The notes beneath the pieces were generated by a model. The model saw only the letters and a program-made list of their open reading frames with translations. It did not search any database and was not told the DNA's origin. A stretch of DNA of 64,000 bases from Stenotrophomonas sp. SAU14A_NAIMI4_8 (GTDB lineage Bacteria > Pseudomonadota > Gammaproteobacteria > Xanthomonadales > Xanthomonadaceae), in contig NZ_CP025999.1 of assembly GCF_003086695.1 (NCBI RefSeq), positions 180,320 to 244,319 of the forward strand, given 5' to 3'. A program made the translations under genes and the position numbers. Below are positions 1 through 9,980 of the stretch, piece by piece; positions within the stretch are counted from its first letter, which is position 1, and each line of letters begins with the position of its first letter.

Positions 1-801
1 GAGGCGGCTGAGCTCTCTCGCAGCACGTTCTATTACCAGATCAATGCCTTGGCCCATCCCGACGGGGGCGAGGAGGAACTGCGTGAGCGCATCCGCTCGA
101 TCTACGACAAGCACCAAGGGCGCTACGGCTACCGCCGCATAACGCTGGAGCTGGCCAATCAGGGCGAAGCCATCAACCACAAGCGGGTGCAGCGGCTGAT
201 GACCGAACTGGGCCTGCGCTCGCGGGTACGCATCAAGCGCTATCGCGCGTTCAAGGGAGCGGCCAATGTCGTGGTTCCCAACGACCTGGGCCGCCAGTTT
301 GAGGCTGAGATGCCCAATCGCAAGTGGGTGACCGATGTAACCGAGTTCAAGGTGCAGGGCATGAAGCTCTATCTTTCGCCGATCATGGACCTCTACAACG
401 GCGAAATCGTGGCATACCAGATGAAGCGCCGGCCCGTGTTTGACCTGGTGGGTGAAATGCTGGACCAAGCGATCAGGAGGCTTTCACCGGAAGATCGTCC
501 GATGATCCACTCCGACCAAGGCTGGCACTACCAGCACGAAAACTACCGCCACAAGCTCGAAAAGCACTCGCTGAAACAGAGCATGTCCCGGCGTGGCAAC
601 TGCCTGGACAACGCGGCCATGGAAAGCTTCTTCGGGACCCTGAAGTCGGAATTTTTCTACCTGAACACCTTTGACAGCATCGATAGCCTGGAAGCTGGGC
701 TGGTGGAGTACATCCGGTACTACAACGAGAATCGTATCCGCTTGAAACTAAAGGGCTTGAGCCCCGTACAGTACCGGGAGCAGGCCGCGCTGGCCGCCTG
801 A
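1..801 (+). CDS. IS3-family transposase OrfB (5' partial)
   Basis: Catalytic subunit (integrase-like, DDE) of an IS3-family transposase, normally made as an OrfAB fusion by programmed frameshifting. The frame is open from base 1 (it starts EAAELSRSTFYYQ), so the N-terminus is cut by the window edge; a TTG at 49 is only an internal codon. An HTH_21-type region (IYDKHQGRYGYRRI) is followed by the rve core: first Asp in WVTDVTEF, second Asp in HSDQGWHY, and Glu in NAAMESFFGTLKSE. The C-terminal YYNENRIRLKLKGLSPVQYR is typical of the IS150-like group. The catalytic triad is intact, so the enzyme could be active if orfA is intact upstream. Confidence 0.93.
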   Translation, partial: EAAELSRSTFYYQINALAHPDGGEEELRERIRSIYDKHQGRYGYRRITLELANQGEAINHKRVQRLMTELGLRSRVRIKRYRAFKGAANVVVPNDLGRQFEAEMPNRKWVTDVTEFKVQGMKLYLSPIMDLYNGEIVAYQMKRRPVFDLVGEMLDQAIRRLSPEDRPMIHSDQGWHYQHENYRHKLEKHSLKQSMSRRGNCLDNAAMESFFGTLKSEFFYLNTFDSIDSLEAGLVEYIRYYNENRIRLKLKGLSPVQYREQAALAA

Positions 802-830
802 TCCCCCACCTGTCCAACTTCAGGGGGTCA
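1..830 (+). mobile_element. IS3-family insertion sequence, right part
   Basis: Right-hand part of an IS3-family element; its left end lies outside the window. The transposase frame is open from the first base. A terminal inverted repeat follows at 811-830; read on the other strand it begins TGACCCCCTGAAGTT, the usual TGA-type IS3 end. Beyond 830 the sequence changes to the tail of a different (IS481-type) transposase, so this copy probably landed in or beside an older element. The left end and target duplication cannot be checked here. Confidence 0.85.
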
Positions 831-971
831 CTTCATGGATCGGACCAACGCAATTCCGTGCTGACCCAATGGCTGCACCACTACAACTGGCACCGTCCCC
901 ATATGGGGATCGGCGGCCAGCCACCTATCTCCAGAGTGCCGCTGAATAACGTAGTGGGTTTACACAACTAA
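831..971 (+). pseudogene. Truncated IS481-type transposase, C-terminal remnant
   Basis: From about 843 one frame reads DQRNSVLTQWLHHYNWHRPH, continues MGIGGQPPISRVPLNN and stops at 969-971. The W-L-x-x-Y-N-x-x-R-P-H pattern is the conserved C-terminus of IS481-family (rve-type) transposases. No start codon or catalytic core is present: the body has been lost or lies on the far side of the adjoining IS3 element. It is a decayed fragment, not a functional gene. Confidence 0.7.
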
Positions 972-1027
972 CAGTCGACTTTACCCACCCCCAGCCACGA
1001 GGGGCTGCGCCGTTGGCCGATAACCCT

Positions 1028-3296
<2,269 letters not shown>

Positions 3297-3316
3297 TAGG
3301 CCAATGGAAAACTGCA

Positions 3317-3793
3317 ATGCGTGAACTGATCCTGCTGCGCCATGCCCATGCCGAACCGGCCACCCCTGGCCAGGCTGACCTTGACCGGCCGTTGTCGCCG
3401 GTGGGGCTGGCCGAGGCCGAAGCCGCCGGCAAGTGGCTGAAGGACAACAACCTGCTGCCCGACTGTGTGCTGTGCTCGCCGGCGCGGCGCACCCGCGAAA
3501 CGCTGGAGGCGGTGATGGCGGCCATCGGCTATGTCGAAAAGCGCCTGGAAGACAGTGTCTACGAGGCCACCCCCGGCACCCTGGCGGCGCTGGTGGATGA
3601 CCGCCGCGACCTGGACCGGCTGCTGATCGTCGGCCACAACCCGGGCCTGGAACGGCTGGTGGCGCTGATGACCGAGGGCACCAGCAGCGACTACCGGGGC
3701 ATGCCGCCGGCGGGCGTGGCGGTGCTGGGCTTCCCCCGCGAGGCCAGCATCGAGCCCGGTGTGGCCAGCCTGAACGCGTTCTGGTGGCCGTGA
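3317..3793 (+). CDS. sixA: SixA-like histidine phosphatase
   Basis: Small (158 residues) member of the histidine phosphatase superfamily. It shows the RHG-type motif LLRHAHAE with the phospho-accepting His9, Arg in SPARRTRET, and the second catalytic His in VGHNPGLE. In E. coli, SixA removes phosphate from histidine phosphotransfer proteins such as ArcB or PtsN-system components; the substrate here is not known. It is the first gene of a seven-gene run: the next ATG lies four bases after its stop. Confidence 0.88.
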   Translation: MRELILLRHAHAEPATPGQADLDRPLSPVGLAEAEAAGKWLKDNNLLPDCVLCSPARRTRETLEAVMAAIGYVEKRLEDSVYEATPGTLAALVDDRRDLDRLLIVGHNPGLERLVALMTEGTSSDYRGMPPAGVAVLGFPREASIEPGVASLNAFWWP

Positions 3794-3797
3794 AGCC

Positions 3798-4424
3798 ATG
3801 AGCCTGGCGTTGCCGGGCCGCTGCCTGCTGGCCTGGCTGCTGCTCCCCGGCGTAGCCTGGGCCGGAGTGCCGGCGCCCTCCACCCCCACCTCCCTGCCGC
3901 CGGTGGTGAGCGAAGCCCGGCGCACGATGCAGCTGGACCTGGAACGCTCGCAGATCGGCTTCGAAGTGCGATCGCGGCTGGGCCAGCGCATCGAAGGGGT
4001 GTTTCCGCACTTCGAAGGGCGGGTGGACGTGCTGTCCGACGGTCGCCACCAGGTGCACCTGAAGATGTTCACCCGCACCGTGGAAATTCCCGGCAAGGAA
4101 CGCTACACCGGCTGGATGCGCGGGCCGGAATTCTTCGATGCCGGGCGCTATCCCTTCGTCGAATTCGACTCGCTGCCGTACTGGCCGGAAACGGTGGAGC
4201 GTGGCGGTGAGATCCAGGGCCGGCTGACCCTGCGCGGCGTCAGCCATCCTGAATCGCTGCAGGTCGAGAAGGCGGAATGTGGCCGACCCGGCTATGATTG
4301 CGATGTCGTCAGCCGCGGTACCGTGCAACGAGGCCGGTACGGTATGGACAGCTGGCAGCTTGCCTTGAGTGACCGAGTGACTTTCGTATTGCGCGCGCGC
4401 CTGAGCGAGGCGTCCAAACCGTGA
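3798..4424 (+). CDS. YceI-like periplasmic protein
   Basis: Exported protein of 208 residues with an N-terminal signal peptide (LLAWLLLPGVAWAG, cleavage near residue 22). The mature part resembles the YceI lipocalin-like fold: a QLDLERSQIGFEVRSRLG opening, an internal PEFFDAGRYPFVEFDS block and a C-terminal beta-rich stretch. YceI proteins bind polyisoprenoid or other amphiphilic ligands in the periplasm. Its stop overlaps the next gene's GTG by four bases (GTGA), which points to translational coupling with the phospholipase-D-like gene and hence to a lipid-related role; that role is inference. Confidence 0.82.
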   Translation: MSLALPGRCLLAWLLLPGVAWAGVPAPSTPTSLPPVVSEARRTMQLDLERSQIGFEVRSRLGQRIEGVFPHFEGRVDVLSDGRHQVHLKMFTRTVEIPGKERYTGWMRGPEFFDAGRYPFVEFDSLPYWPETVERGGEIQGRLTLRGVSHPESLQVEKAECGRPGYDCDVVSRGTVQRGRYGMDSWQLALSDRVTFVLRARLSEASKP

Positions 4425-6472
4425 ATTTCCTGTTGCGCGTGGTAGCGCTGGCAACGGTGTTGCTGGGCAGCGGGTGTGCGTCGTTGTCGCACGCCCAGCG
4501 TGACCGTGCCGAAGCCATCGCCGTGCAGGCGCGCTCGGCCCAGGTCGATTGCCAGCGCGCCGACCGCTGCGCGCAGGATTCACCGCTGCGCGCCCTGGCC
4601 GGCCGTGCCTTCAGCGAATCCACCGATACCCAGCCGCGGCACTACGCCACCTTGCTGGATGAGGGCGAAGGTGCGCTGGTGGCGCGCCTGAACCTGATGC
4701 GCAGCGCCACCCGCAGCATCGACCTGCAGACCTACATCTTCGACAAGGACGACAGTGCGCGCCTGGTCATCGACGAACTGCTGGCCGCTGCCCGGCGCGG
4801 GGTGAAGGTGCGGGTGCTGATCGACCAGCTGTCGGCCATCTCCGACCTGCAGATCCTGGGCGCGCTGTCCGGCGCCCACCAGAACTTCCAGCTGCGGGTG
4901 TACAACCCGACCTTCGGCAAGGCGCGGCTGAATTACTTCGATTACGCCGGCAGCGTGCTGTGCTGCTTCCGCCGCTTCAACCAGCGCATGCACAACAAGC
5001 TGCTGGTGATCGACGATGCCATCGGTGTGGTGGGCGGGCGCAACTACCAGGACGACTATTACGACTGGGACCGCGAATACAACTTCCGCGACCGCGATGT
5101 GCTGATTGCCGGCCCCGAAGCGCGCGCCATGGCCGCCAACTTCGATGCGTTCTGGCGTGCCCCGCGCAGCGTGCCGGCCGAGCGCCTGAACGATGTCGGC
5201 CGCACCCTGCTCAACGAGGGCGTGCCGGCGCTGCCGCCCGCGCAGTTCCGCCGCCCCGAACGGGTGGAGCGGGTCAGCGAGGAGGCCAACGACCAGGGCT
5301 TCATCACCCGCAGCTTCGTGGACACCGCACTACCGGTGGCCTCGGTGCGCTACGTGGCCGACCTGCCGCGCAAGCACCGCCGCGAGCGTGCCGACGCGCC
5401 CCTGGCCGGCCAGCACGTGACCGAACCGCAGCTGGACAGCCTGATTGCCGGTGCGCAGAAGGAAGTGATCCTGCAGACCCCATACCTGGTGCTGTCCAAG
5501 CCGGCGCAGGCGCTGTTCCGCGACCTGCGCAAGCGGCCCGAACCGCCGCGCATCGTGGTGTCCAGCAACAGCCTGGCGGCCACCGACAACCCCATCGTCT
5601 ATGCGCTGTCGTACAAGTACAAGCGGCGCAACATGCGCGAACTGGGCTTCAACATCTTCGAATACAAGCCGTTCCCGCTGGATGCGCCGGTGGACTACCG
5701 CAACCTGCTGCCTGACCCGATTGCCGGCACGGGCAGCGAGGCGGGTGGGCGCAGCAGCCTGATCGGTGGCAGCGCGGCTGGCAGCAATGCCGGCGGCAAC
5801 GATGCGCCGCCTGCGCCGCAGGTGGACAGCGAGCCAGTGCGCCGGGTCAACCCGCGGCTGGGCAGTGCCTACGAAAACGGCCGTGCGCGCCGTCGCGCCG
5901 CCGGCAGCGAGGTGGAAACCCGCCTGCTGCGTACCGAAACACGCCCCTCGTTCCTGGGCAGCAAGGCCGTGAACAAACCCCTGCCCGTGACCCGCAAGGG
6001 CGCGCGCATGGGCCTGCACGCCAAGTCGCTGGTGGTCGACCGCCGCATCGGCGTGGTCGGTACCCACAACTTCGACCCGCGCAGCGAGAACTACAACACC
6101 GAAGGCGCGGTGATCATCGACGATCCGGTGTTCGCCGAACAGCTGGCGCAGAGCATCCTGCGCGACACCCACCCGCAGAACGCGTGGACGGTGGCGCCGC
6201 GCACCAAGCCGCCGGTGTTGTCCGGGCTGAACTACAGCGTGGGCAAGGCCTCCGAAGCCTTGCCGATCCTCGATTTCTGGCCGTGGCGCTATGCCACCGA
6301 CTACGAGTTCCAGCCCGGCCCCGACTGCCCGCAGCCGTTGCCGCGGCAGAGCCCGGATTTCCATACGTGTTATGTGGCCGTGGGCGACTTCCCGGAAGTC
6401 AACGTCGGCCCGAAGTGGTTGCTGGTGCGCATGCTGACCGCATTCGGCGCCGGTCTCGTTCCCATTCTCTGA
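4421..6472 (+). CDS. Phospholipase-D family lipoprotein, ClsC-like cardiolipin synthase
   Basis: A 683-residue enzyme with a lipoprotein signal (LGSGC, lipid Cys near residue 19) and two HKD catalytic motifs: H191-N-K-L-L-V-I-D-D followed by VGGRNYQDDYYD, and H533-A-K-S-L-V-V-D followed by VGTHNFDPRS. Two HKD motifs make one active site for phosphatidyl transfer. Layout and length fit the ClsC/YmdC group, which makes cardiolipin from phosphatidylglycerol plus phosphatidylethanolamine. Residues 430-500 form a long Gly/Ala/Arg-rich linker before the second half, longer than in E. coli ClsC. The GTG start overlaps the YceI-like stop, and the thioesterase gene begins nine bases after this stop. 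Confidence 0.86.
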   Translation: MNFLLRVVALATVLLGSGCASLSHAQRDRAEAIAVQARSAQVDCQRADRCAQDSPLRALAGRAFSESTDTQPRHYATLLDEGEGALVARLNLMRSATRSIDLQTYIFDKDDSARLVIDELLAAARRGVKVRVLIDQLSAISDLQILGALSGAHQNFQLRVYNPTFGKARLNYFDYAGSVLCCFRRFNQRMHNKLLVIDDAIGVVGGRNYQDDYYDWDREYNFRDRDVLIAGPEARAMAANFDAFWRAPRSVPAERLNDVGRTLLNEGVPALPPAQFRRPERVERVSEEANDQGFITRSFVDTALPVASVRYVADLPRKHRRERADAPLAGQHVTEPQLDSLIAGAQKEVILQTPYLVLSKPAQALFRDLRKRPEPPRIVVSSNSLAATDNPIVYALSYKYKRRNMRELGFNIFEYKPFPLDAPVDYRNLLPDPIAGTGSEAGGRSSLIGGSAAGSNAGGNDAPPAPQVDSEPVRRVNPRLGSAYENGRARRRAAGSEVETRLLRTETRPSFLGSKAVNKPLPVTRKGARMGLHAKSLVVDRRIGVVGTHNFDPRSENYNTEGAVIIDDPVFAEQLAQSILRDTHPQNAWTVAPRTKPPVLSGLNYSVGKASEALPILDFWPWRYATDYEFQPGPDCPQPLPRQSPDFHTCYVAVGDFPEVNVGPKWLLVRMLTAFGAGLVPIL

Positions 6473-6481
6473 AGGTGCCCC

Positions 6482-6916
6482 ATGCCGCAGGTGTTCCGCG
6501 AAGCCGTCTCGATCGACCAGCTCAATGCGCTCAGCCGCAACACCGCCATCCAGTCACTGGGCATCGTCTTCAGCGCCGCGGGTGAGGACTGGCTGCAGGC
6601 CACCATGCCGGTGGACGAACGCACCCGCCAGCCATACGGCATCCTGCACGGTGGCGCCTCGGTAGTGCTGGCCGAAACCCTGGGCAGCAGCGCCGGCAAC
6701 CTGTGCGTGGATACCGCCAAGCAGATCTGCGTGGGCCTGGAAATCAACGCCAACCACGTGCGCGCGGTGCGCTCGGGCACGGTCACTGGCACGGCGCGTG
6801 CGCTGCACGTGGGCCGCAGCACCCAGCTGTGGGAAATCCGCATTGAAGACGAGCAGGGCAAGCTGGTGTGTGTGTCCCGCCTGACCCTGGCGGTGGTTGC
6901 AGCAGGCCACGGCTGA
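6482..6916 (+). CDS. Hotdog-fold acyl-CoA thioesterase (PaaI/MenI type)
   Basis: Thioesterase of 144 residues with the hotdog signature around HGGASVVLAETLGSSAG, the Glu/His active-site pattern of the PaaI/YdiI/EntH group. Relatives hydrolyse aryl- or acyl-CoA thioesters, for example dihydroxynaphthoyl-CoA. Placed between a cardiolipin-synthase-like gene and a KAS III-like synthase, it may instead release or proofread a pathway-specific acyl thioester; that is inference. An AAGGTGCCC stretch precedes the ATG. Its stop is five bases before the likely GTG start of the next gene. Confidence 0.82.
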   Translation: MPQVFREAVSIDQLNALSRNTAIQSLGIVFSAAGEDWLQATMPVDERTRQPYGILHGGASVVLAETLGSSAGNLCVDTAKQICVGLEINANHVRAVRSGTVTGTARALHVGRSTQLWEIRIEDEQGKLVCVSRLTLAVVAAGHG

Positions 6917-6921
6917 GCCCG

Positions 6922-7941
6922 GTGGCCGCGGTGCCTTCCAGTGCAGCCTTGCCGCTGCGCATCGTGTCCAGCGGCGCCTGGCTGCCGCGCCGGCGCATCG
7001 CCTCGACCGTGTTCGACCAGCGCTGGAACAAACCGGCGGGCTGGGTCGAACGCCACAGTGGCGTGGCCAGCCGCGCCCATGCCGAGGTCGACGAGCGTGC
7101 CTCGTGGATGGGCGCGCAGGCCGCGCGCGATGCGCTGCAGCGGGCCGGGCTGGGGTTGGGCGACATCGACTGCATCATTTCCGCGTGCGGGGTGATGGAA
7201 CAGGCCATTCCCTGTCAGGCCGTGCTGATCCAGCGGGCGCTGGGGCTGGGCGACAGCGGTGTGCCTTCTTTCGATGTGAATGCCACCTGCCTGGGCTTCG
7301 TGGTGGCGCTGGAACTGGCCGGCAGCCTGCTGGCGCTGCAGCGCTACCGGCGCGTGCTGATCGTGTGCAGTGATATTCCCAGTGCCGGGCTCGACCCCGA
7401 TGACCCGTTGACCGCGCCGTTGTTCGGCGATGGCGCCGTGGCGGTGCTGGTCGAACGTGCCAGCGACGACCAGGCATCGGCCCTGCTGGCCACGCGCCTG
7501 CGCAGTTACGGCGATGGCGCCGCGTTGTGCCAGGTGCCGACCTGCGGCACCGGCATGCGCCTGCACGATGCGCCCGAGGCCTACCGCGCTGCGCACTACT
7601 TCCAGATGCAGGGCCGCGCGCTGTACCGCGAGGCGGCGCGGCGCCTTCCTGGTTTCCTGCAGGACCTGCTGGCCAGCGCCGGCATCAACCTGCAGGGCTG
7701 CGATGTGATCGTGCCGCACCAGGCCAGCGGCCAGGCCCTGGACCACCTGCAGCGCGTGCTGGGCCTGCCGCCGCAGCGGCTGGTGCGCATCCTGGCCGAG
7801 CACGGCAACCAGTTGGCGGCATCGCTGCCGATGGCCCTGCACCAGGCCCTGCTCGATGGCCGCCTGGTGCGCGGCGGGCACGCCCTGCTGATTGGTACCG
7901 GAGCCGGCCTGGCCCTGGGCGGCGCGGTGCTGCGCTACTGA
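6922..7941 (+). CDS. KAS III-like 3-oxoacyl-ACP synthase / thiolase-fold condensing enzyme
   Basis: Condensing enzyme of about 339 residues, FabH-like. All three catalytic residues are visible: Cys123 in NATCLGF, His266 in VPHQAS and Asn296 in EHGNQLA; the 30-residue His-Asn spacing equals that of E. coli FabH. It would join an acyl thioester to a malonyl thioester or a second acyl chain. Overall sequence is diverged from housekeeping FabH and from the OleA I know, so it is probably a pathway-specific paralogue. I use the GTG at 6922; a second in-frame GTG lies at 6931, and an earlier GTG at 6868 would overlap the thioesterase heavily. Its TGA shares one base with the ATG of the SDR gene. Confidence 0.85.
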   Translation: MAAVPSSAALPLRIVSSGAWLPRRRIASTVFDQRWNKPAGWVERHSGVASRAHAEVDERASWMGAQAARDALQRAGLGLGDIDCIISACGVMEQAIPCQAVLIQRALGLGDSGVPSFDVNATCLGFVVALELAGSLLALQRYRRVLIVCSDIPSAGLDPDDPLTAPLFGDGAVAVLVERASDDQASALLATRLRSYGDGAALCQVPTCGTGMRLHDAPEAYRAAHYFQMQGRALYREAARRLPGFLQDLLASAGINLQGCDVIVPHQASGQALDHLQRVLGLPPQRLVRILAEHGNQLAASLPMALHQALLDGRLVRGGHALLIGTGAGLALGGAVLRY

Positions 7942-8948
7942 TGGCGCGCGTCCTGGTCACCGGCGCCAGCGGTTTCATCGGCCAGCACGTGGCACGCGCG
8001 TTGGCCCGCGACGGCTGGCAGGTACGCGCCAGCGGCCGCGATCTGGCCCGCCTGCAGCCGCTTGCACTGGAGGGCATCGAAGCCTGGCCCGGCGATCTGG
8101 CGCAGGCGCCGTTGCAGCCCCTGCTGCAGGGCTGCCAGGCCGTGGTGCACTGCGCGGCGTTGTCCCAGCCGTGGGGCCCGGCGGCAGACTTCCAGCGTGC
8201 CAATGTGCTGGCCACCCAGCGCCTGCTGCAGGCCGCACAGGCCGCCGGCGTGGACCGCTTCGTCCACCTGGGCTCGCCCAGCATCTATTTCCGCTTCGCC
8301 GACCAGTACAACGTGGGCGAAGCGTTCCAGCCGCCGGCGCGCTGGATCACCGACTACGCACGCAGCAAGTGGGAATCGGAACTGGCCGTGGCCAGCGCCG
8401 CAGGGCAGGGCCTGCACACGGTGGTGCTGCGCCCGCGCGCGGTGTTCGGGCCAGGCGACCGCGCCATCCTGCCGCGCCTGCTGGCCGTGGCCGCCGCTGG
8501 CCGCTTCCCGTTGATCCATGCGGGGCGCGCGATGATCGACGTGACCCCGGTCGACGATGCCGTGCAGGCCGTGCGCTGCGCCCTGCGCGCCGGCCACGCA
8601 TGCGCCGGCCGCGCCTACAACATCAGCGCCGGCGAACCGGTGGCCGTACGCGCGCTGGTGCAGGGGCTGTTCCAGGCCATGGGCCTGCAGGTGCAGTTGC
8701 GCAATGTGCCGCGCTGCGTGGCGCTGGCTGCCGCCGGCGTCGCCGAGACACTGGCCCGGCTGCGCCCGGGCTGTCCCGAACCACGCCTGACCCGCTACGG
8801 CGTGGGCGTGCTGGGCTATTCGCAGACCCTGGATATCAGCGCCGCACGGCGTGATCTGGGCTACCAGCCGCAGGTGGGCGTGCAGGCCGCATTGCAGCAG
8901 TTCGCCAACCACTGGCACCGCAGCGGAGGGCGCGATGCTGCGCTTTGA
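7941..8948 (+). CDS. NAD(P)-dependent SDR, epimerase/3beta-HSD type, OleD-like
   Basis: Extended short-chain dehydrogenase of 335 residues. The cofactor motif GASGFIGQHV lies at residues 8-17; an HCAALSQPWG segment and the catalytic YxxxK (Tyr139-A-R-S-Lys143) follow. PRAVFGPGDR and the ending SAARRDLGYQPQ resemble the OleD branch, which reduces 2-alkyl-3-ketoacids in olefin and beta-lactone biosynthesis. The ATG overlaps the KAS III stop by one base, and the 3' end overlaps the next gene by 14 bases, so the three proteins are probably made together. A keto-reduction after condensation is the simplest role; the substrate is unknown. Confidence 0.85.
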   Translation: MARVLVTGASGFIGQHVARALARDGWQVRASGRDLARLQPLALEGIEAWPGDLAQAPLQPLLQGCQAVVHCAALSQPWGPAADFQRANVLATQRLLQAAQAAGVDRFVHLGSPSIYFRFADQYNVGEAFQPPARWITDYARSKWESELAVASAAGQGLHTVVLRPRAVFGPGDRAILPRLLAVAAAGRFPLIHAGRAMIDVTPVDDAVQAVRCALRAGHACAGRAYNISAGEPVAVRALVQGLFQAMGLQVQLRNVPRCVALAAAGVAETLARLRPGCPEPRLTRYGVGVLGYSQTLDISAARRDLGYQPQVGVQAALQQFANHWHRSGGRDAAL

Positions 8949-9768
8949 GTGGGAACTGCTGGAAGCGGGCCACTGCGTGCACCGGCAGCGGGCGGTGCGC
9001 CAGGGGGCCAGCTGGCATCGCTGCGAATTCCCCGCGCTGGTGGCACTGCTGCGCCACCCGCAGCGCGGCTACCTGTTGTTCGACACCGGCTATTCCGACG
9101 CCTTCCTGCAGGCCACTGCGCGCTTTCCCGAGCGCCTGTACCGGTGGGTTACGCCGGTGCACCTGGCCCCCGGCCAGAGCGTGCGCGCACAACTGCAGCA
9201 GCGTGGCATCGGCACCGATCAGATCCACCAGGTGGTGCTGTCGCACCTGCATGGCGACCACGTTGGTGGCGTACTCGATTTTCCCGGCGTGCCGCTGCTG
9301 TGTTCGCGCGCCGCCTGGCAGGACCAGGCCGCACGCGGCCGCCTGCGCGCGCTCAGCGTGGGCCTGCTGCCCGCACTGACCCGCGATGCCGCCCCGCGCA
9401 TGCGCTGGCTGGAAGAACTGCCGGAAGTGGACCTGCCGGCTGCGTTCGCCGCCTTCGGCCAGGGGCGCGACGTGCTGGGCGATGGCAGCCTGCTGGCAGT
9501 ACCGCTGCCCGGCCACGCGGTGGGCCAGCACGGGCTGCTGTTCGAAGGGGCCGATGGCCGCCCGGTGTTCCTGGTGGCCGACGCGGCGTGGTCCAGTGGC
9601 GCCATCGCCGATGGCGTGCCGCCGCCACGCCTGGTCACGGCGCTGCTGGGCCACACCGGCGCCTACCGGCAGACCCTGCAGCGCCTGCAGCACGTCGGCC
9701 GGCAGGTGGATGAGCTGCAGCTGGTGCCCGCGCATTGCGGGCAGTGGCGCCCACGCACCCCCCGGTAG
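8935..9768 (+). CDS. Metallo-beta-lactamase-fold hydrolase
   Basis: MBL-fold protein of 277 residues with the zinc motif HLHGDH (His104, His106, Asp108, His109), a later His in PGHAVGQHG, an Asp in VADAAW and a final His in PAHCGQ: a complete two-metal site. The architecture is closest to N-acyl-homoserine-lactonase/glyoxalase-II-like hydrolases, so a lactone or thioester substrate is plausible. The GGAGGG ribosome site sits inside the end of the SDR gene. The TAG stop is not an ordinary one: it is bases 2-4 of the GTAG that opens a SMAG-type REP at 9765. Confidence 0.84.
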   Translation: MLRFEWELLEAGHCVHRQRAVRQGASWHRCEFPALVALLRHPQRGYLLFDTGYSDAFLQATARFPERLYRWVTPVHLAPGQSVRAQLQQRGIGTDQIHQVVLSHLHGDHVGGVLDFPGVPLLCSRAAWQDQAARGRLRALSVGLLPALTRDAAPRMRWLEELPEVDLPAAFAAFGQGRDVLGDGSLLAVPLPGHAVGQHGLLFEGADGRPVFLVADAAWSSGAIADGVPPPRLVTALLGHTGAYRQTLQRLQHVGRQVDELQLVPAHCGQWRPRTPR

Positions 9769-9831
9769 AGTCGAGCTTGCTCGACTGCTCCTGGCGCGAA
9801 ATCAACCGCCGTCGAGCAAGCTCGACGCTAC
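9765..9831. repeat. SMAG-type REP pair (inverted)
   Basis: Two extragenic palindromes facing each other. The forward copy begins GTAG at 9765 with stem GTCGAGC/GCTCGAC; the reverse copy ends GCTAC at 9831. The forward GTAG supplies the stop codon of the MBL-fold gene. SMAG elements in S. maltophilia are defined by the 5' GTAG and are thought to be moved by RAYT transposases. Confidence 0.85.
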
Positions 9832-9980
9832 GGGGCCCCGAGGAACGGTCGATCAAGCTCCACCCCACCGCCATACGGCGCCGTCAACAGGACACCGTGT
9901 TCCTGCCCATGGCCCCCGTCAATAGGACTTATGGCCGAAATCGGCTGGCAGCGATGGCAGCCCTCCGGTATCGTTCGCGG

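Noticed and set aside
3317..9768. Canonical oleABCD olefin cluster
   Set aside because: No OleB hydrolase or OleC ligase gene is present in the run, and the condensing enzyme is not OleA-like in sequence.
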